Positions 7,537 to 13,924 of a stretch of 23,576 nucleotides of DNA are shown piece by piece. Under the pieces are notes generated by a model. It ran no database searches and was not told the DNA's origin. It worked only from the letters and a program-made list of their open reading frames with translations. Location: the IMG/VR virus record IMGVR_UViG_3300025168_000688, positions 1 through 23,576 of that record, one strand, 5' to 3'. Source of the DNA: a virus. The position numbers and the translations under genes were made by a program. Every line of letters starts with the position of its first letter. Positions within the stretch are counted from its first letter, which is position 1.

Positions 7537-8262
7537 CTAAGTATTTAATTGGCCACCCATACCTGAGTGATTAGTACAGTAATAATAAAGCGTAGGTGCT
7601 CCACTTGCAACTTCTATCTGGGTGTAAGCCCCTGAAGATCCGGGAGTGCCGCTTGTAGTAACGCCTGTTGTATATTCAGACCCACCAGAATGAGTTCCAT
7701 TTGAAGTAGTAGAAAATCTTAACGGATGATTATTGTTGGTACTATCTGACTGGTCAAATTTGTAAGTTTGGCCTTCTGTTAAAGTTAAAGTTGGAGCGCG
7801 AGAACCATCAATATAAAAATAATTTGCCCCTAAATAGTTAGCTACAGTAACTGTATAAGTTGTTGGGCTAGGTGTTGGACTAGGACTAGGACTTGGACTA
7901 GGGCTTGGACTAGGCGTTGCAGCTGCTCCTGATATTGTTATTTCTCCTACACTTCCGGTTGATGGAGGAACTAGGAAGTTTGTTCCTATAATATCTGAGT
8001 TCATATAATGTTGTTCATAAATATTTGTATAAATAACAACTACAAAACCTTCACCAACTTCTTTGTCTGTATTTGGTCTAGGTTCATATAAAGCCTCTGG
8101 ATCCATTACATGAGGCAATGGCTCAAGCTGTGGATGTTTAGGTTCATAGCACTCAGGACAAGTCTTTAAACCATTCCATTCTTTTTTTAATTGTCTAAGG
8201 GGGTATTCAAAAGAACATCTATCGCATTGTGCTATTGCATACTTACCTGTAGCGTATGCCAT
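7537..8262 (-). CDS. Zinc-ribbon plus cupredoxin-like fusion protein of the neck/tail module
   Basis: The 241-residue product has three parts. Residues 13-38 hold two CxxC pairs (CDRC and CPEC), a zinc-ribbon-like knuckle. Residues about 116-134 are a linker of repeated Ser-Pro with two Thr. Residues about 135-241 form a beta-sandwich-like domain with a candidate type 1 copper site: H179 in NHPLRF, C229, H232 and M235 in YYYCTNHSGMGG. The C-x2-H-x2-M spacing equals that of the amicyanin ligand loop (C-T-P-H-P-F-M). The gene lies one base from each adaptor gene, so a virion protein is likely. Whether it binds copper, or keeps only the fold, cannot be decided here. Confidence 0.65.
   Translation of the reverse strand: MAYATGKYAIAQCDRCSFEYPLRQLKKEWNGLKTCPECYEPKHPQLEPLPHVMDPEALYEPRPNTDKEVGEGFVVVIYTNIYEQHYMNSDIIGTNFLVPPSTGSVGEITISGAAATPSPSPSPSPSPSPTPSPTTYTVTVANYLGANYFYIDGSRAPTLTLTEGQTYKFDQSDSTNNNHPLRFSTTSNGTHSGGSEYTTGVTTSGTPGSSGAYTQIEVASGAPTLYYYCTNHSGMGGQLNT
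7867..7914 (-). repeat. Short 6-bp tandem repeat coding for a Ser-Pro linker
   Basis: On the plus strand the stretch reads as repeated hexamers such as ggacta, ggactt and gggctt, coding for alternating Pro and Ser (or Thr) in the linker of the zinc-ribbon/cupredoxin protein. Such arrays can change length by slippage, which would alter linker length without breaking the frame. Confidence 0.75.
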
Positions 8263-8263
8263 A

Positions 8264-8938
8264 CTAATATCCGTTTCTTAAATAAGGCGCAATTCTAAAA
8301 GAGGCCCTATCTTCATCTTGAGACAATGCTCTTTCGAATTCATCTTCATACATTTGTTTTAACATAACCACTCTGTCAGGAGCTTTTTTAATTGCTATGT
8401 AATATGCAAGTCCAGCGGCAAAACATGGGTAAAATCTAAAAGGCATATCCACGGTGTTAGTCCCGGCATCAGCATCATCCATTCTTACTAGCTTGTTAAA
8501 AACCAATACATCAGTAGAGTTTTCTGGAGCTGGCCATATTTTTAAAATAGGAGTGGTAAGTTTATCTAGAAAAAATTGAGAAGGTCTAGACTTGGTTGAC
8601 TTGGTTGGAATATTTAAATATTCACTTCTGCTAATCATGGACATCTGAAGATCTAAATTAGTTCCGTCAGTGTTTCTTCTTATTGAACAATCTAATATAT
8701 CAATAACATTAGAGTTTAATGTGTAATCGTTTTGACCTTCAGTAACTGTTTGAGTTGATTGTTCTATGGTCCATTGATTAAGACCTCTGTTAGCCCATTC
8801 AGCAAGCATAAGGTTAATGGAACGTTTTGCAGTTTTTAAATCATAACCAGTTCTAAGCTCTAGGCCGCATCTTTCGAATGCTTCCTCTACGAACTCAGCT
8901 ACGTTTGGTTCAAAATTTGTACTGCCTGAAAGTGCCAT
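8264..8938 (-). CDS. Head-tail adaptor/connector protein
   Basis: This 224-residue protein starts MALSGSTNFEPNVAEFVEEA, followed by FERCGLE, RTGYDLKTAKRSINLMLAEW and NQWTIEQSTQTVTEGQNDYT, then LPxxVIDIL-like NSNVIDILDCSIRR, and a C-terminal helical part with AAGLAYYIAIKKAPDRV and MYEDEFERALSQDEDRASFR. This pattern (N-terminal helices with an 'A...IN..L..WANRG' segment, a 'G...Y.L...V.DI' strand and C-terminal helices) is the common adaptor or gp4/tail-tube-A-like connector of short-tailed phages that docks under the portal. The start overlaps the stop of the 41-residue gene upstream as TAATG. Confidence in a neck role is good; the exact family is less sure. Confidence 0.65.
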   Translation of the reverse strand: MALSGSTNFEPNVAEFVEEAFERCGLELRTGYDLKTAKRSINLMLAEWANRGLNQWTIEQSTQTVTEGQNDYTLNSNVIDILDCSIRRNTDGTNLDLQMSMISRSEYLNIPTKSTKSRPSQFFLDKLTTPILKIWPAPENSTDVLVFNKLVRMDDADAGTNTVDMPFRFYPCFAAGLAYYIAIKKAPDRVVMLKQMYEDEFERALSQDEDRASFRIAPYLRNGY

Positions 8939-9063
8939 TATTTCTTACGTTTGGTTGTTTTAAGAGATCTTTCTATTTGTTTCGCTTGTTTCAAATGAAG
9001 CTTTGAAGCTCCTTTTAATTCTTTAACAAGTTTTTTTTTCTGTGATACTGATAATTCAGTCAT
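8938..9063 (-). CDS. 41-residue basic helical protein
   Basis: The short frame starts with ATG at 9063 and ends in TAA at 8938-8940. The product starts MTELSVSQKKKLVKELKGAS and ends KLHLKQAKQIERSLKTTKRK with one more Lys. It is highly basic and predicted helical throughout. It is joined at both ends: its ATG overlaps the stop of the upstream 226-residue gene as TAATG, and its stop overlaps the adaptor start as TAATG. This double coupling is the main reason to call it real. Function is unknown. DNA binding or a capsid-internal role are possible from its charge. Confidence 0.65.
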   Translation of the reverse strand: MTELSVSQKKKLVKELKGASKLHLKQAKQIERSLKTTKRKK

Positions 9064-9743
9064 TATTCCTCCGTATCGTTATACAAGTTATCGAAAACTC
9101 GATTTACATCCAATGTATAGTCTAAATCAGATTTAGAATAATGTATATGTGCAGAAGGTTTAAAGTCAGGTGCCCCTTCTCCAACCTGAAACCAAGCCGG
9201 GTGGGTAGCTCTAACTCTATTGTTTGGCAAAGCTACAATGTTTCCCGTCCATTCTCCTGCATCAAGTAGCTCTAAAACATGACTGCTTTTATGTTGGGCA
9301 GGATCATCTGCTATCTCACTTTCTGCATAATCGACAGTGAAGTAATATTTTGCCGGGAACATTTTACCATCAATCTTAGCAAGCCACGGACATGGTGTTG
9401 CTCGATTCATAACATAAACAGAATTATGGTGAGATGAACAATCCCAGGGTTGTGCATCATGTACAGCCATAGGTTCTGGCCATTCTTCAAAAGGAGTATC
9501 GCCAACTAAAGCTGTAATAGGCATACGAGCCCACATAGCGCCACCGTGAATTGTATCTTCTGGTTCGCCTTCTGCTTCTACGCCTGTAAATATAATATGA
9601 AAACCTAAACAACGATTTGGCATAGTGGTAACACCAATAGCCATTGCATGCAAGAACTCACCATGATATTGCTCATGGTTGTGCGTGTACTCTCTCCTTA
9701 CCCAGCACTTAAAGTGGGGTATATTACTATATAAGTAAGACAC
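9063..9743 (-). CDS. His-rich conserved-looking protein, unknown function
   Basis: This 226-residue protein is unusually rich in His (15 residues) with four Cys (13, 45, 102, 118) and many Trp. Clusters include HNHEQYHGEF (21-30), WDCSSHHNSVY (100-110), and PSAHIHYSK (197-204). The composition is soluble, globular and not repeat-like, and I recall similar proteins from marine phage genomes without a function. The His clusters could bind metal or form an active site, but no known enzyme motif is recognised. The start overlaps the stop of the Lys/Gly repeat gene upstream as TAATG. It lies between basic micro-proteins and the adaptor genes, so it could be a virion or an assembly protein. Confidence 0.6.
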   Translation of the reverse strand: MSYLYSNIPHFKCWVRREYTHNHEQYHGEFLHAMAIGVTTMPNRCLGFHIIFTGVEAEGEPEDTIHGGAMWARMPITALVGDTPFEEWPEPMAVHDAQPWDCSSHHNSVYVMNRATPCPWLAKIDGKMFPAKYYFTVDYAESEIADDPAQHKSSHVLELLDAGEWTGNIVALPNNRVRATHPAWFQVGEGAPDFKPSAHIHYSKSDLDYTLDVNRVFDNLYNDTEE

Positions 9744-9925
9744 TATTTACTTACTTTACCGCCTTTCTTATAACCTTTAGTGCTTACCTTTCCGCCTTTT
9801 TTATAGCCTTTAGTGCTAACCTTACCACCTTTCTTGTAGCCTTTTGATTTCATCATCCCGCCTTTTTTCATGCCTTTTGATTTAACCATCCCACCAGATG
9901 CGTAGCCTTTAGTTTTTTTAAACAT
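9743..9925 (-). CDS. Lys/Gly repeat protein (KGYKKGGKVST repeats)
   Basis: The 60-residue product is almost wholly repeats. Residues about 29-60 contain three nearly identical 11-residue units (KGYKKGGKVST), and the N-terminal half has degenerate versions (KGYASGGMVKS, KGMKKGGMMKS). It has no acidic residues, so it is extremely basic and very likely disordered alone; it may bind DNA, RNA or an acidic partner. The Lys-Gly-Gly motif resembles the basic tags of four other small proteins in the window. The ORF is coupled to the downstream gene by TAATG. This could be a protein that packs or contacts the genome; that is inference from charge. Confidence 0.65.
   Translation of the reverse strand: MFKKTKGYASGGMVKSKGMKKGGMMKSKGYKKGGKVSTKGYKKGGKVSTKGYKKGGKVSK
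9750..9848 (-). repeat. 33-bp tandem repeat inside the Lys/Gly repeat gene
   Basis: Three consecutive 33-base units (9750-9782, 9783-9815, 9816-9848) code for the KGYKKGGKVST unit. The copies differ by only a few bases, mostly synonymous. Degenerate copies continue toward the start codon. Copy number may vary between strains by recombination. Confidence 0.8.
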
Positions 9926-9933
9926 AATTGCTC

Positions 9934-10254
9934 CTATGAAAATTTAGTTTTCTTTCGTCTATTGCTCATTACTTTACCACAACCTCTAGCAATTCTTCTT
10001 ACTTCGCCACCATTTTTTAATCTGACTTTTGCTTTTGGAGTATTTGCTACAACAGTCTTACCTTTCTTTCCTGCTGATTTTTTCTTTCTTGCTGTAGACG
10101 CTCTTTCTGCTTTTGATAAACTTTCTGCTGTTGCTTTTGGCAGACAACGATCAGGGTTTTTTTTATCTGGACTCGTTCCACATTCTCCCAAAATAGAACC
10201 ATCTGCTCCTATACGAACCCACTTTTGATCACGCCATTCTTTTAGCTGGCCCAT
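9934..10254 (-). CDS. Basic Cys-containing small protein with C-terminal RGCGKVMSNRRKKTKFS
   Basis: The 106-residue product begins MGQLKEWRDQKWVRIGADGS and has a CGTSPDKKNPDRCLPKA segment (C26 and C38 region), followed by ERASTARKKKSAGKKGKTVV and a basic tail KNGGEVRRIARGCGKVMSNR plus RKKTKFS. The pattern 'Cys, then Lys/Asn/Pro, then Cys' and the RGCG tail are ones I recall from small marine phage proteins with no known function. It is strongly basic overall. It lies in a run of four basic genes (9743-10744) with tight spacing; its start meets the stop of 10254-10469 in a TAATG overlap. A virion-internal or DNA-binding role is an inference. Confidence 0.6.
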   Translation of the reverse strand: MGQLKEWRDQKWVRIGADGSILGECGTSPDKKNPDRCLPKATAESLSKAERASTARKKKSAGKKGKTVVANTPKAKVRLKNGGEVRRIARGCGKVMSNRRKKTKFS

Positions 10255-10469
10255 TATCTAAGTCTTTCTTTCATTACGATGCCTTGTCCTTTGATGCTAA
10301 CAAGTCCACCGTTCTTCATTTTCTTTTTAGAGCCTTTTGCGTAGTTTGGATCTTTGCAATATTTAGATGCGGCCATATTTGCATAGGCGCTTGGGTATGT
10401 ATCAAAAGTTCTTTTAGCCCAAGCTTTTCCTTTTGGGCATATTTTTCCACCACTTTTTGCTTTAGCCAT
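10254..10469 (-). CDS. Basic small protein with ICPKGKAWAKRTFDTYPSAYAN motif
   Basis: This 71-residue protein has a compact, conserved-looking N-terminal part (KICPKGKAWAKRTFDTYPSA, then YANMAASKYCKDPNY) with two Cys at about 11 and 38, followed by a KKKMKNGGLVSIKGQGIVMK tail. The KMKNGG-x3-IKGxG pattern in the tail also occurs at the C-terminus of the 104-residue protein at 19844-20158. Both ends overlap neighbours as TAATG, so translation is coupled within the four-gene basic cluster. I recall similar proteins in marine phages but no function. Two Cys could bind a metal only with a partner. Confidence 0.6.
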   Translation of the reverse strand: MAKAKSGGKICPKGKAWAKRTFDTYPSAYANMAASKYCKDPNYAKGSKKKMKNGGLVSIKGQGIVMKERLR

Positions 10470-10744
10470 TACTTCCTCTTTGATTTAGCTCCAACACATT
10501 TCCATCTTTTTCTTGATAGATTGTTGGGAGTGTTAGGGTCGTTTTGTTTTTTCTTAGATAGTCTTTTTTTTATACCAAGACTTCTAGCGCAATATGAATC
10601 ACCCTTAGATGTACCGGGCTTTACTCTTGCTCCGCCACCTTTAGATTTGCCTGCTTGCCCGTAACTAACTTTTTTACCAGAAGCGGTTATTTTTACTTTT
10701 GCTTTACCCCTTCTTGGAGTTGTTTTTCTACTTCTTACTGCCAT
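10469..10744 (-). CDS. Basic small protein with SYCARS...NDPNTPNNLSRKRWKC motif
   Basis: This 91-residue protein has an N-terminal basic stretch (MAVRSRKTTPRRGKAKVKIT), a Gly/Lys middle (SYGQAGKSKGGGARVKPGTS), the segment DSYCARSLGIKKRL, and NDPNTPNNLSRKRWKCVG with its second Cys. The 'YCARS ... DPNTPN-x-LSRKRW-x-C' pattern occurs in many phages in my memory, unassigned. About one third of residues are Lys or Arg. It is the first gene of the four-gene basic cluster, and a 10-bp inverted repeat lies just upstream of its start. Role unknown; nucleic-acid contact is an inference from charge. Confidence 0.6.
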   Translation of the reverse strand: MAVRSRKTTPRRGKAKVKITASGKKVSYGQAGKSKGGGARVKPGTSKGDSYCARSLGIKKRLSKKKQNDPNTPNNLSRKRWKCVGAKSKRK

Positions 10745-10755
10745 AACACTTAATA

Positions 10756-10780
10756 TAGTAGCACTATAGAAGTGCTACTA
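10756..10780. other. Perfect 10-bp inverted repeat in the gap before the basic cluster
   Basis: The arms TAGTAGCACT (10756-10765) and AGTGCTACTA (10771-10780) are perfect complements around a 5-base loop. The structure fills most of the 43-base gap between genes 10788-11198 and 10469-10744. On the minus-strand RNA no T-run follows, so it is not a standard terminator. It may be an RNA processing or pause site, an mRNA-stabilising hairpin, or an operator. Confidence 0.6.
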
Positions 10781-10787
10781 CAAAAAT

Positions 10788-11198
10788 TTAAGCAGCGAAG
10801 TTTTTAAAAAGAGTTAACACTATTACATACGAATCGCCACTTGAGTGACCAGTTGTAGTAAGAGCTATGTCTCCTGTTTTTCCACCTGCTGCTGCTGTAT
10901 TTACCAGTCCGCCAAACTCTGTAAAGTCTTCTGAATCAGCATAGTTTTCGTTTAAGTCCCAGCAAATAGTATTAGTGGTTGCAACCCACAAAAGTTTTGC
11001 ACTCATCCCAAAGGTTGAATAACAAATTTTTGCAAGACGAACACCAGTACATGCTTTGCCAAAGTTATTAGGCTGTAAAGCACTAACATCTACTTTTGTG
11101 ACTGCACTTTCACCATTACCATCAGATGTATTAGTCAGCTGAATAATAGCAAGCCTATCACTATCTAACAGAGTTGTTGAAGTTACTGCATCTGCCAT
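10788..11198 (-). CDS. Small virion structural protein, unknown function
   Basis: This 136-residue protein has a beta-rich composition (Thr, Ser, Ala, Val, Gly) with segments RLAIIQLTNTSDGNGESAVT, KVDVSALQPNNFG, and SSGDSYVIVLTLFKNFAA at the C-terminus. It resembles the small unassigned structural proteins I recall downstream of marine phage capsid genes. It is the second gene after the internal terminator and is separated from the basic cluster by a hairpin. The C-terminal hydrophobic strand suggests a compact beta domain, possibly a capsid cement or spike subunit. That is a guess from position; no motif proves it. Confidence 0.5.
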   Translation of the reverse strand: MADAVTSTTLLDSDRLAIIQLTNTSDGNGESAVTKVDVSALQPNNFGKACTGVRLAKICYSTFGMSAKLLWVATTNTICWDLNENYADSEDFTEFGGLVNTAAAGGKTGDIALTTTGHSSGDSYVIVLTLFKNFAA

Positions 11199-11211
11199 AA
11201 TTAGCTCCTAC

Positions 11212-11721
11212 TTACGCGTCAGCAAATGGTGTAACTATTGTTCCTGAACCAATTAATAATGAATCGTGAACTAAATAAGTAACTGCATCAATAGCTGTAA
11301 CTCGTACAACACTTCCTGCAATACCACCTTTAGTTGATCCATTCATAGTCATAACATCGTTAGATGCTCCTGGAACAAAAGCTTTCTTAGCGCCATCGTC
11401 TACAGCTACTAATACTGCACCTTCAAATTTGTCGGTACCATCAGTTTTAATATCTAAGTCTGTTGCTGCTGTTTCTATTACAAAATAGAAAGAAGCACCA
11501 ATGTTGTTAGCTTGGTTAGGGTCTGTAGGATCGCTTGGAGTTGCTGATGAGATAGAAGGTAAAGTAAATTTACCGTCTGCATCATTACACAATAAGATTT
11601 TTCCTGCATGTGCATCTACTGTTAAAGTAGTATCTGCGGTTAAAGAAACAGAGTTATTAACCCCTGCTGAAATAAATCCTGCCAATGATTTGACTGGACC
11701 TGAAAAAGTTGATTTAGCCAT
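11212..11721 (-). CDS. Virion structural protein, possible head decoration/fibre
   Basis: This 169-residue protein is Thr/Asp/Ala/Gly-rich and beta-prone. It starts MAKSTFSGPVKSLAGFISAG and contains TADTTLTVDAHAGKILLCND, FYFVIETAATDLDIKTDGTD, and a C-terminal VTYLVHDSLLIGSGTIV. The composition matches the non-enzymatic beta proteins of marine phage virions that decorate capsids or form short spikes. It is the first gene after the capsid-gene terminator, with a good ribosome-binding site (AGGAGAA) close to its ATG and a candidate promoter about 70-95 bases upstream. Identity as a decoration protein is inferred only. Confidence 0.55.
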   Translation of the reverse strand: MAKSTFSGPVKSLAGFISAGVNNSVSLTADTTLTVDAHAGKILLCNDADGKFTLPSISSATPSDPTDPNQANNIGASFYFVIETAATDLDIKTDGTDKFEGAVLVAVDDGAKKAFVPGASNDVMTMNGSTKGGIAGSVVRVTAIDAVTYLVHDSLLIGSGTIVTPFADA

Positions 11722-11786
11722 AAGGTTCTCCTAACTAAATGTGTTGCGCCATCTTTGGAGTAAGTCTGCCGAGCCAGTTGGTGCAA

Positions 11787-11815
11787 CTATTAATCCCGGT
11801 TTAATTGATTGTAAA
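11787..11815 (-). promoter_or_regulatory. Candidate sigma70-type promoter after the capsid terminator
   Basis: On the minus strand, TTTACA (11815-11810) and TAATAG (11792-11787) are separated by exactly 17 bases, followed by the gene at 11721. The -35 box has five of six consensus bases, but the -10 box only about three. Position just past a strong terminator favours it; base match alone is weak. Confidence 0.35.
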
Positions 11816-11827
11816 TTAAATATCTGT

Positions 11828-11865
11828 AAAAAGAAAGAAAAAAAAAGGGAGCCGAAGCTCCCTTT
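11828..11865 (-). terminator. Rho-independent terminator after the capsid gene, UUCG tetraloop
   Basis: Plus-strand 11844-11852 (aaagggagc) and 11857-11865 (gctcccttt) pair perfectly around cgaa; read on the minus strand this is a C-UUCG-G tetraloop hairpin followed by nine Ts and further T-rich sequence. It begins about 17 bases after the capsid stop codon. The structure is strong and its orientation is clear: it terminates leftward transcription only. Confidence 0.9.
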
Positions 11866-11881
11866 ACCAATAGAATTGGGT

Positions 11882-12790
11882 TTATGCACCTTGTGATGCA
11901 AATAGACACCTTGGGTTTGAAAAACCAAAAGAATATCTTTCTCTAGCTTTGAATCTGACGTTGCCAGTATCAAAGTCACCTTCCATAGAAGTTGAAAGAG
12001 GAGATCTCTCGAAGTGTTTAAAACCATCAGGACAATCAGTCTTCAAGAACCATGCATCGTTGTCTGTTAAGAAATGGTTAACTGAATAACCTTCTGGGAC
12101 CATTCCCATATTCTTAAGAGCATTGATGTCATTGTCAGAAGTGCTAACTCGGCCAGGAGTATTGAGTAATCTATCAGCCACAAATTGTAATTGTGGTGGG
12201 ACTATCAATTTAGTTCCTTGTAGAGCAAGAATCATGTTTCTGTCATCAACAAAAGTTGAGATAGAAATGATTGCATCTTCTAATGAAGTCTCATTTAAGT
12301 CAGTATAAGTGCTTGGTCTGTTTGAGAAAGTACCGCCACCAGTTAATGGGTGAGCTGTACTTACTAGAGCAACACCATCTCCGCCAGTAAAACTGGATGA
12401 GAAAGCATTATTCAACACAGAAGCAGCTTTTACTTGCTTTGTATGAGCCATAGATCGTGCTAGAGCTTTTGTATATCTAGCTCCTAATCTATCGTATAGG
12501 TTATCTTCGATTGCTTCTTCAGTAAGTGCAAATGCTAACGCAACAGTCTCGTGAGAGTATCTTGCAGTATAGCCTTCTGAAGCGTTGTCGAATGCGACTC
12601 CGTTTCCTTCAGCTTTTACTTGTGCGTTACCGAAACCTACTATTAAGGTTTCTTCTTCAAATGCTCTATCTGATGACTCAGTATCAAAGATTTCAGCATG
12701 CTCGCTTTCATAGCGATTATACTCCATCCCGAATAAGGCGTTTAGACCTGGTTCTAGCTCTTTAGCTAATTGTGAACGATTAATAGCCAT
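11882..12790 (-). CDS. Major capsid protein (HK97-fold, Mu gpT-like)
   Basis: This 302-residue protein is the probable major capsid subunit. It starts MAINRSQLAKELEPGLNALF and has an N-terminal helical segment, then FGMEYNRYESEHAEIFDTES, a YTARYSHETVALAFALTEEA segment, the STAHPLTGGGTFSN motif typical of Mu gpT-like and related phage capsid proteins, and a FVADRLLNTPGRV segment. Size (about 300 residues), gene order (scaffold and decoration candidate just upstream) and a strong terminator right behind, expected for a gene needing high, bounded expression, all agree. It assembles with the scaffold into the procapsid. There is no visible cleavage site. Confidence 0.8.
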   Translation of the reverse strand: MAINRSQLAKELEPGLNALFGMEYNRYESEHAEIFDTESSDRAFEEETLIVGFGNAQVKAEGNGVAFDNASEGYTARYSHETVALAFALTEEAIEDNLYDRLGARYTKALARSMAHTKQVKAASVLNNAFSSSFTGGDGVALVSTAHPLTGGGTFSNRPSTYTDLNETSLEDAIISISTFVDDRNMILALQGTKLIVPPQLQFVADRLLNTPGRVSTSDNDINALKNMGMVPEGYSVNHFLTDNDAWFLKTDCPDGFKHFERSPLSTSMEGDFDTGNVRFKARERYSFGFSNPRCLFASQGA

Positions 12791-12792
12791 TG

Positions 12793-13371
12793 TTAAACTC
12801 CCGTTACTTGAGCGTAGAAGTGCTCGTTAATTTTGACTATCAAGTTAACGTTTGCTGATTGAGAACCAGTACCTAAAGTATTATTCTCAGGATCATTGGA
12901 AATTCCAACAATTCTAAGTTGAGCAGAAGTAGCAGCAGTGGTTCCACTGATTGTAACATCAGATTGTCCATCTACTGTTGAACCAGCAGAGTATACAATA
13001 TCAGCATTGTTACCAATAACTGTTTGTACAACTGAACCAGTTGCAGCACTTTCTACTTCGAATAATGCATTAGGATCGTCAACAACGAAAGCCACCGCGT
13101 CTGATGAGACAGTACCGTTAGGCCAGTAAGGAGAGTAAATTATTTCCCCACTAGAATCAGTATATCTGCATCCTCTGAAGACTCCCAGAAGAAGATCACC
13201 AGCAGCAGCTACTAAAATAGTACCTGTACTCGCCATCTTAACTGGATCGCCTGAAAATATGTTTCCGCTTGCACCTGAAGCAATTGAGTATTCTGTAGTC
13301 CCTTCGGAGTTTACATTACTACCCAGTTTGCTATTAGGTCTTAAGCCGAAAGCAGCATTTTGGTTTGCCAT
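12793..13371 (-). CDS. Putative capsid decoration/accessory protein
   Basis: This 192-residue protein lies two bases upstream of the capsid gene. It starts MANQNAAFGLRPNSKLGSNV and has beta-rich segments such as SGNIFSGDPVKMASTGTILV, LLLGVFRGCRYTDSSG, and AQLRIVGISNDPENNTLG. The 'A-FGLRP' start and 'G-x-x-x-SGDPV' turn recall proteins often found next to marine phage capsid genes. A capsid decoration (cement) protein is a reasonable guess. An internal head protein or a head fibre are alternatives. A 7-bp hairpin straddles the stop of the upstream gene and might affect its translation. Confidence 0.5.
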   Translation of the reverse strand: MANQNAAFGLRPNSKLGSNVNSEGTTEYSIASGASGNIFSGDPVKMASTGTILVAAAGDLLLGVFRGCRYTDSSGEIIYSPYWPNGTVSSDAVAFVVDDPNALFEVESAATGSVVQTVIGNNADIVYSAGSTVDGQSDVTISGTTAATSAQLRIVGISNDPENNTLGTGSQSANVNLIVKINEHFYAQVTGV

Positions 13372-13404
13372 AGTTATTTCCTAAATTAAATTTATTTAAG
13401 AGTC

Positions 13405-13423
13405 AGTAAAGTTATCCTTTACT
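13405..13423. other. 7-bp inverted repeat overlapping the stop of the 170-residue gene
   Basis: AGTAAAG (13405-13411) and CTTTACT (13417-13423) pair perfectly around a 5-base loop. The hairpin includes the stop codon of gene 13412-13924 (13412-13414) and precedes the decoration and capsid genes. No T-run follows, so termination is unlikely; RNA processing or translation control is possible. Confidence 0.4.
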
Positions 13424-13924
13424 TCCTCCGCCAAATGTTACCCTTGACTTCAACTCTCTCGAGATTGGCATCGCGGGATTTTCTTCACGCATCAGGTCGT
13501 TCTCTACTGCATGCATTTGGTTATCAGTTTGGGCCGCGAAATATTCATTACGCTGATCTGCGATTTCTTTCGGTATCTTGCACAGTATTAACCCACCAAC
13601 ACCAATAATTCCAGCATGTCGACCATCATCGACTATAGGCAAATCATGAAAGCCGGGAAGTTCTTCTGGTTTAACTGGCTCGAATCCTTCACGAAATCTT
13701 TTTGAGACATTCGTTTTGTCATCTTGTCCAGCTACAGATTCTCTTACCCATCGATAAACAATTCCTTGAGATTTTGCAATTTCTACAGCTTCTTCTGGAA
13801 GCTCAAGAGCTGAAGGCATCTTCCAGGCTTTTGGCCTTTCTGATTTACTTCTGGCTTCTGAGTCTCTAGGGACTCTGTCATCGTTGCTATTTGCTCTCGT
13901 TACTTTTATCTCTTTATTGCTCAT
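13412..13924 (-). CDS. Unknown protein of the capsid-assembly module
   Basis: This 170-residue protein is charged and partly disordered at its ends: the start MSNKEIKVTRANSNDDRVPR is basic/polar, the middle has a compact region (FHDLPIVDDGRHAGIIGVGG, then LILCKIPKEIADQRNEYFAA), and the end is SRELKSRVTFGGGSKG. Such proteins are common between scaffold and capsid genes in marine phages in my memory, with no role established. The gene's ATG overlaps the scaffold stop as ATGA, so the two are translated together. A capsid accessory or assembly role is inferred from location. The FGGGSKG end is short, basic and glycine-rich, mildly like the tag motif of other small proteins here. Confidence 0.55.
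   Translation of the reverse strand: MSNKEIKVTRANSNDDRVPRDSEARSKSERPKAWKMPSALELPEEAVEIAKSQGIVYRWVRESVAGQDDKTNVSKRFREGFEPVKPEELPGFHDLPIVDDGRHAGIIGVGGLILCKIPKEIADQRNEYFAAQTDNQMHAVENDLMREENPAMPISRELKSRVTFGGGSKG

Noticed and set aside
11731-12027. 98-residue minus-strand open frame over the capsid gene end
   Set aside because: It overlaps the capsid gene out of frame, runs through the terminator and the following gap, and its composition is not protein-like.
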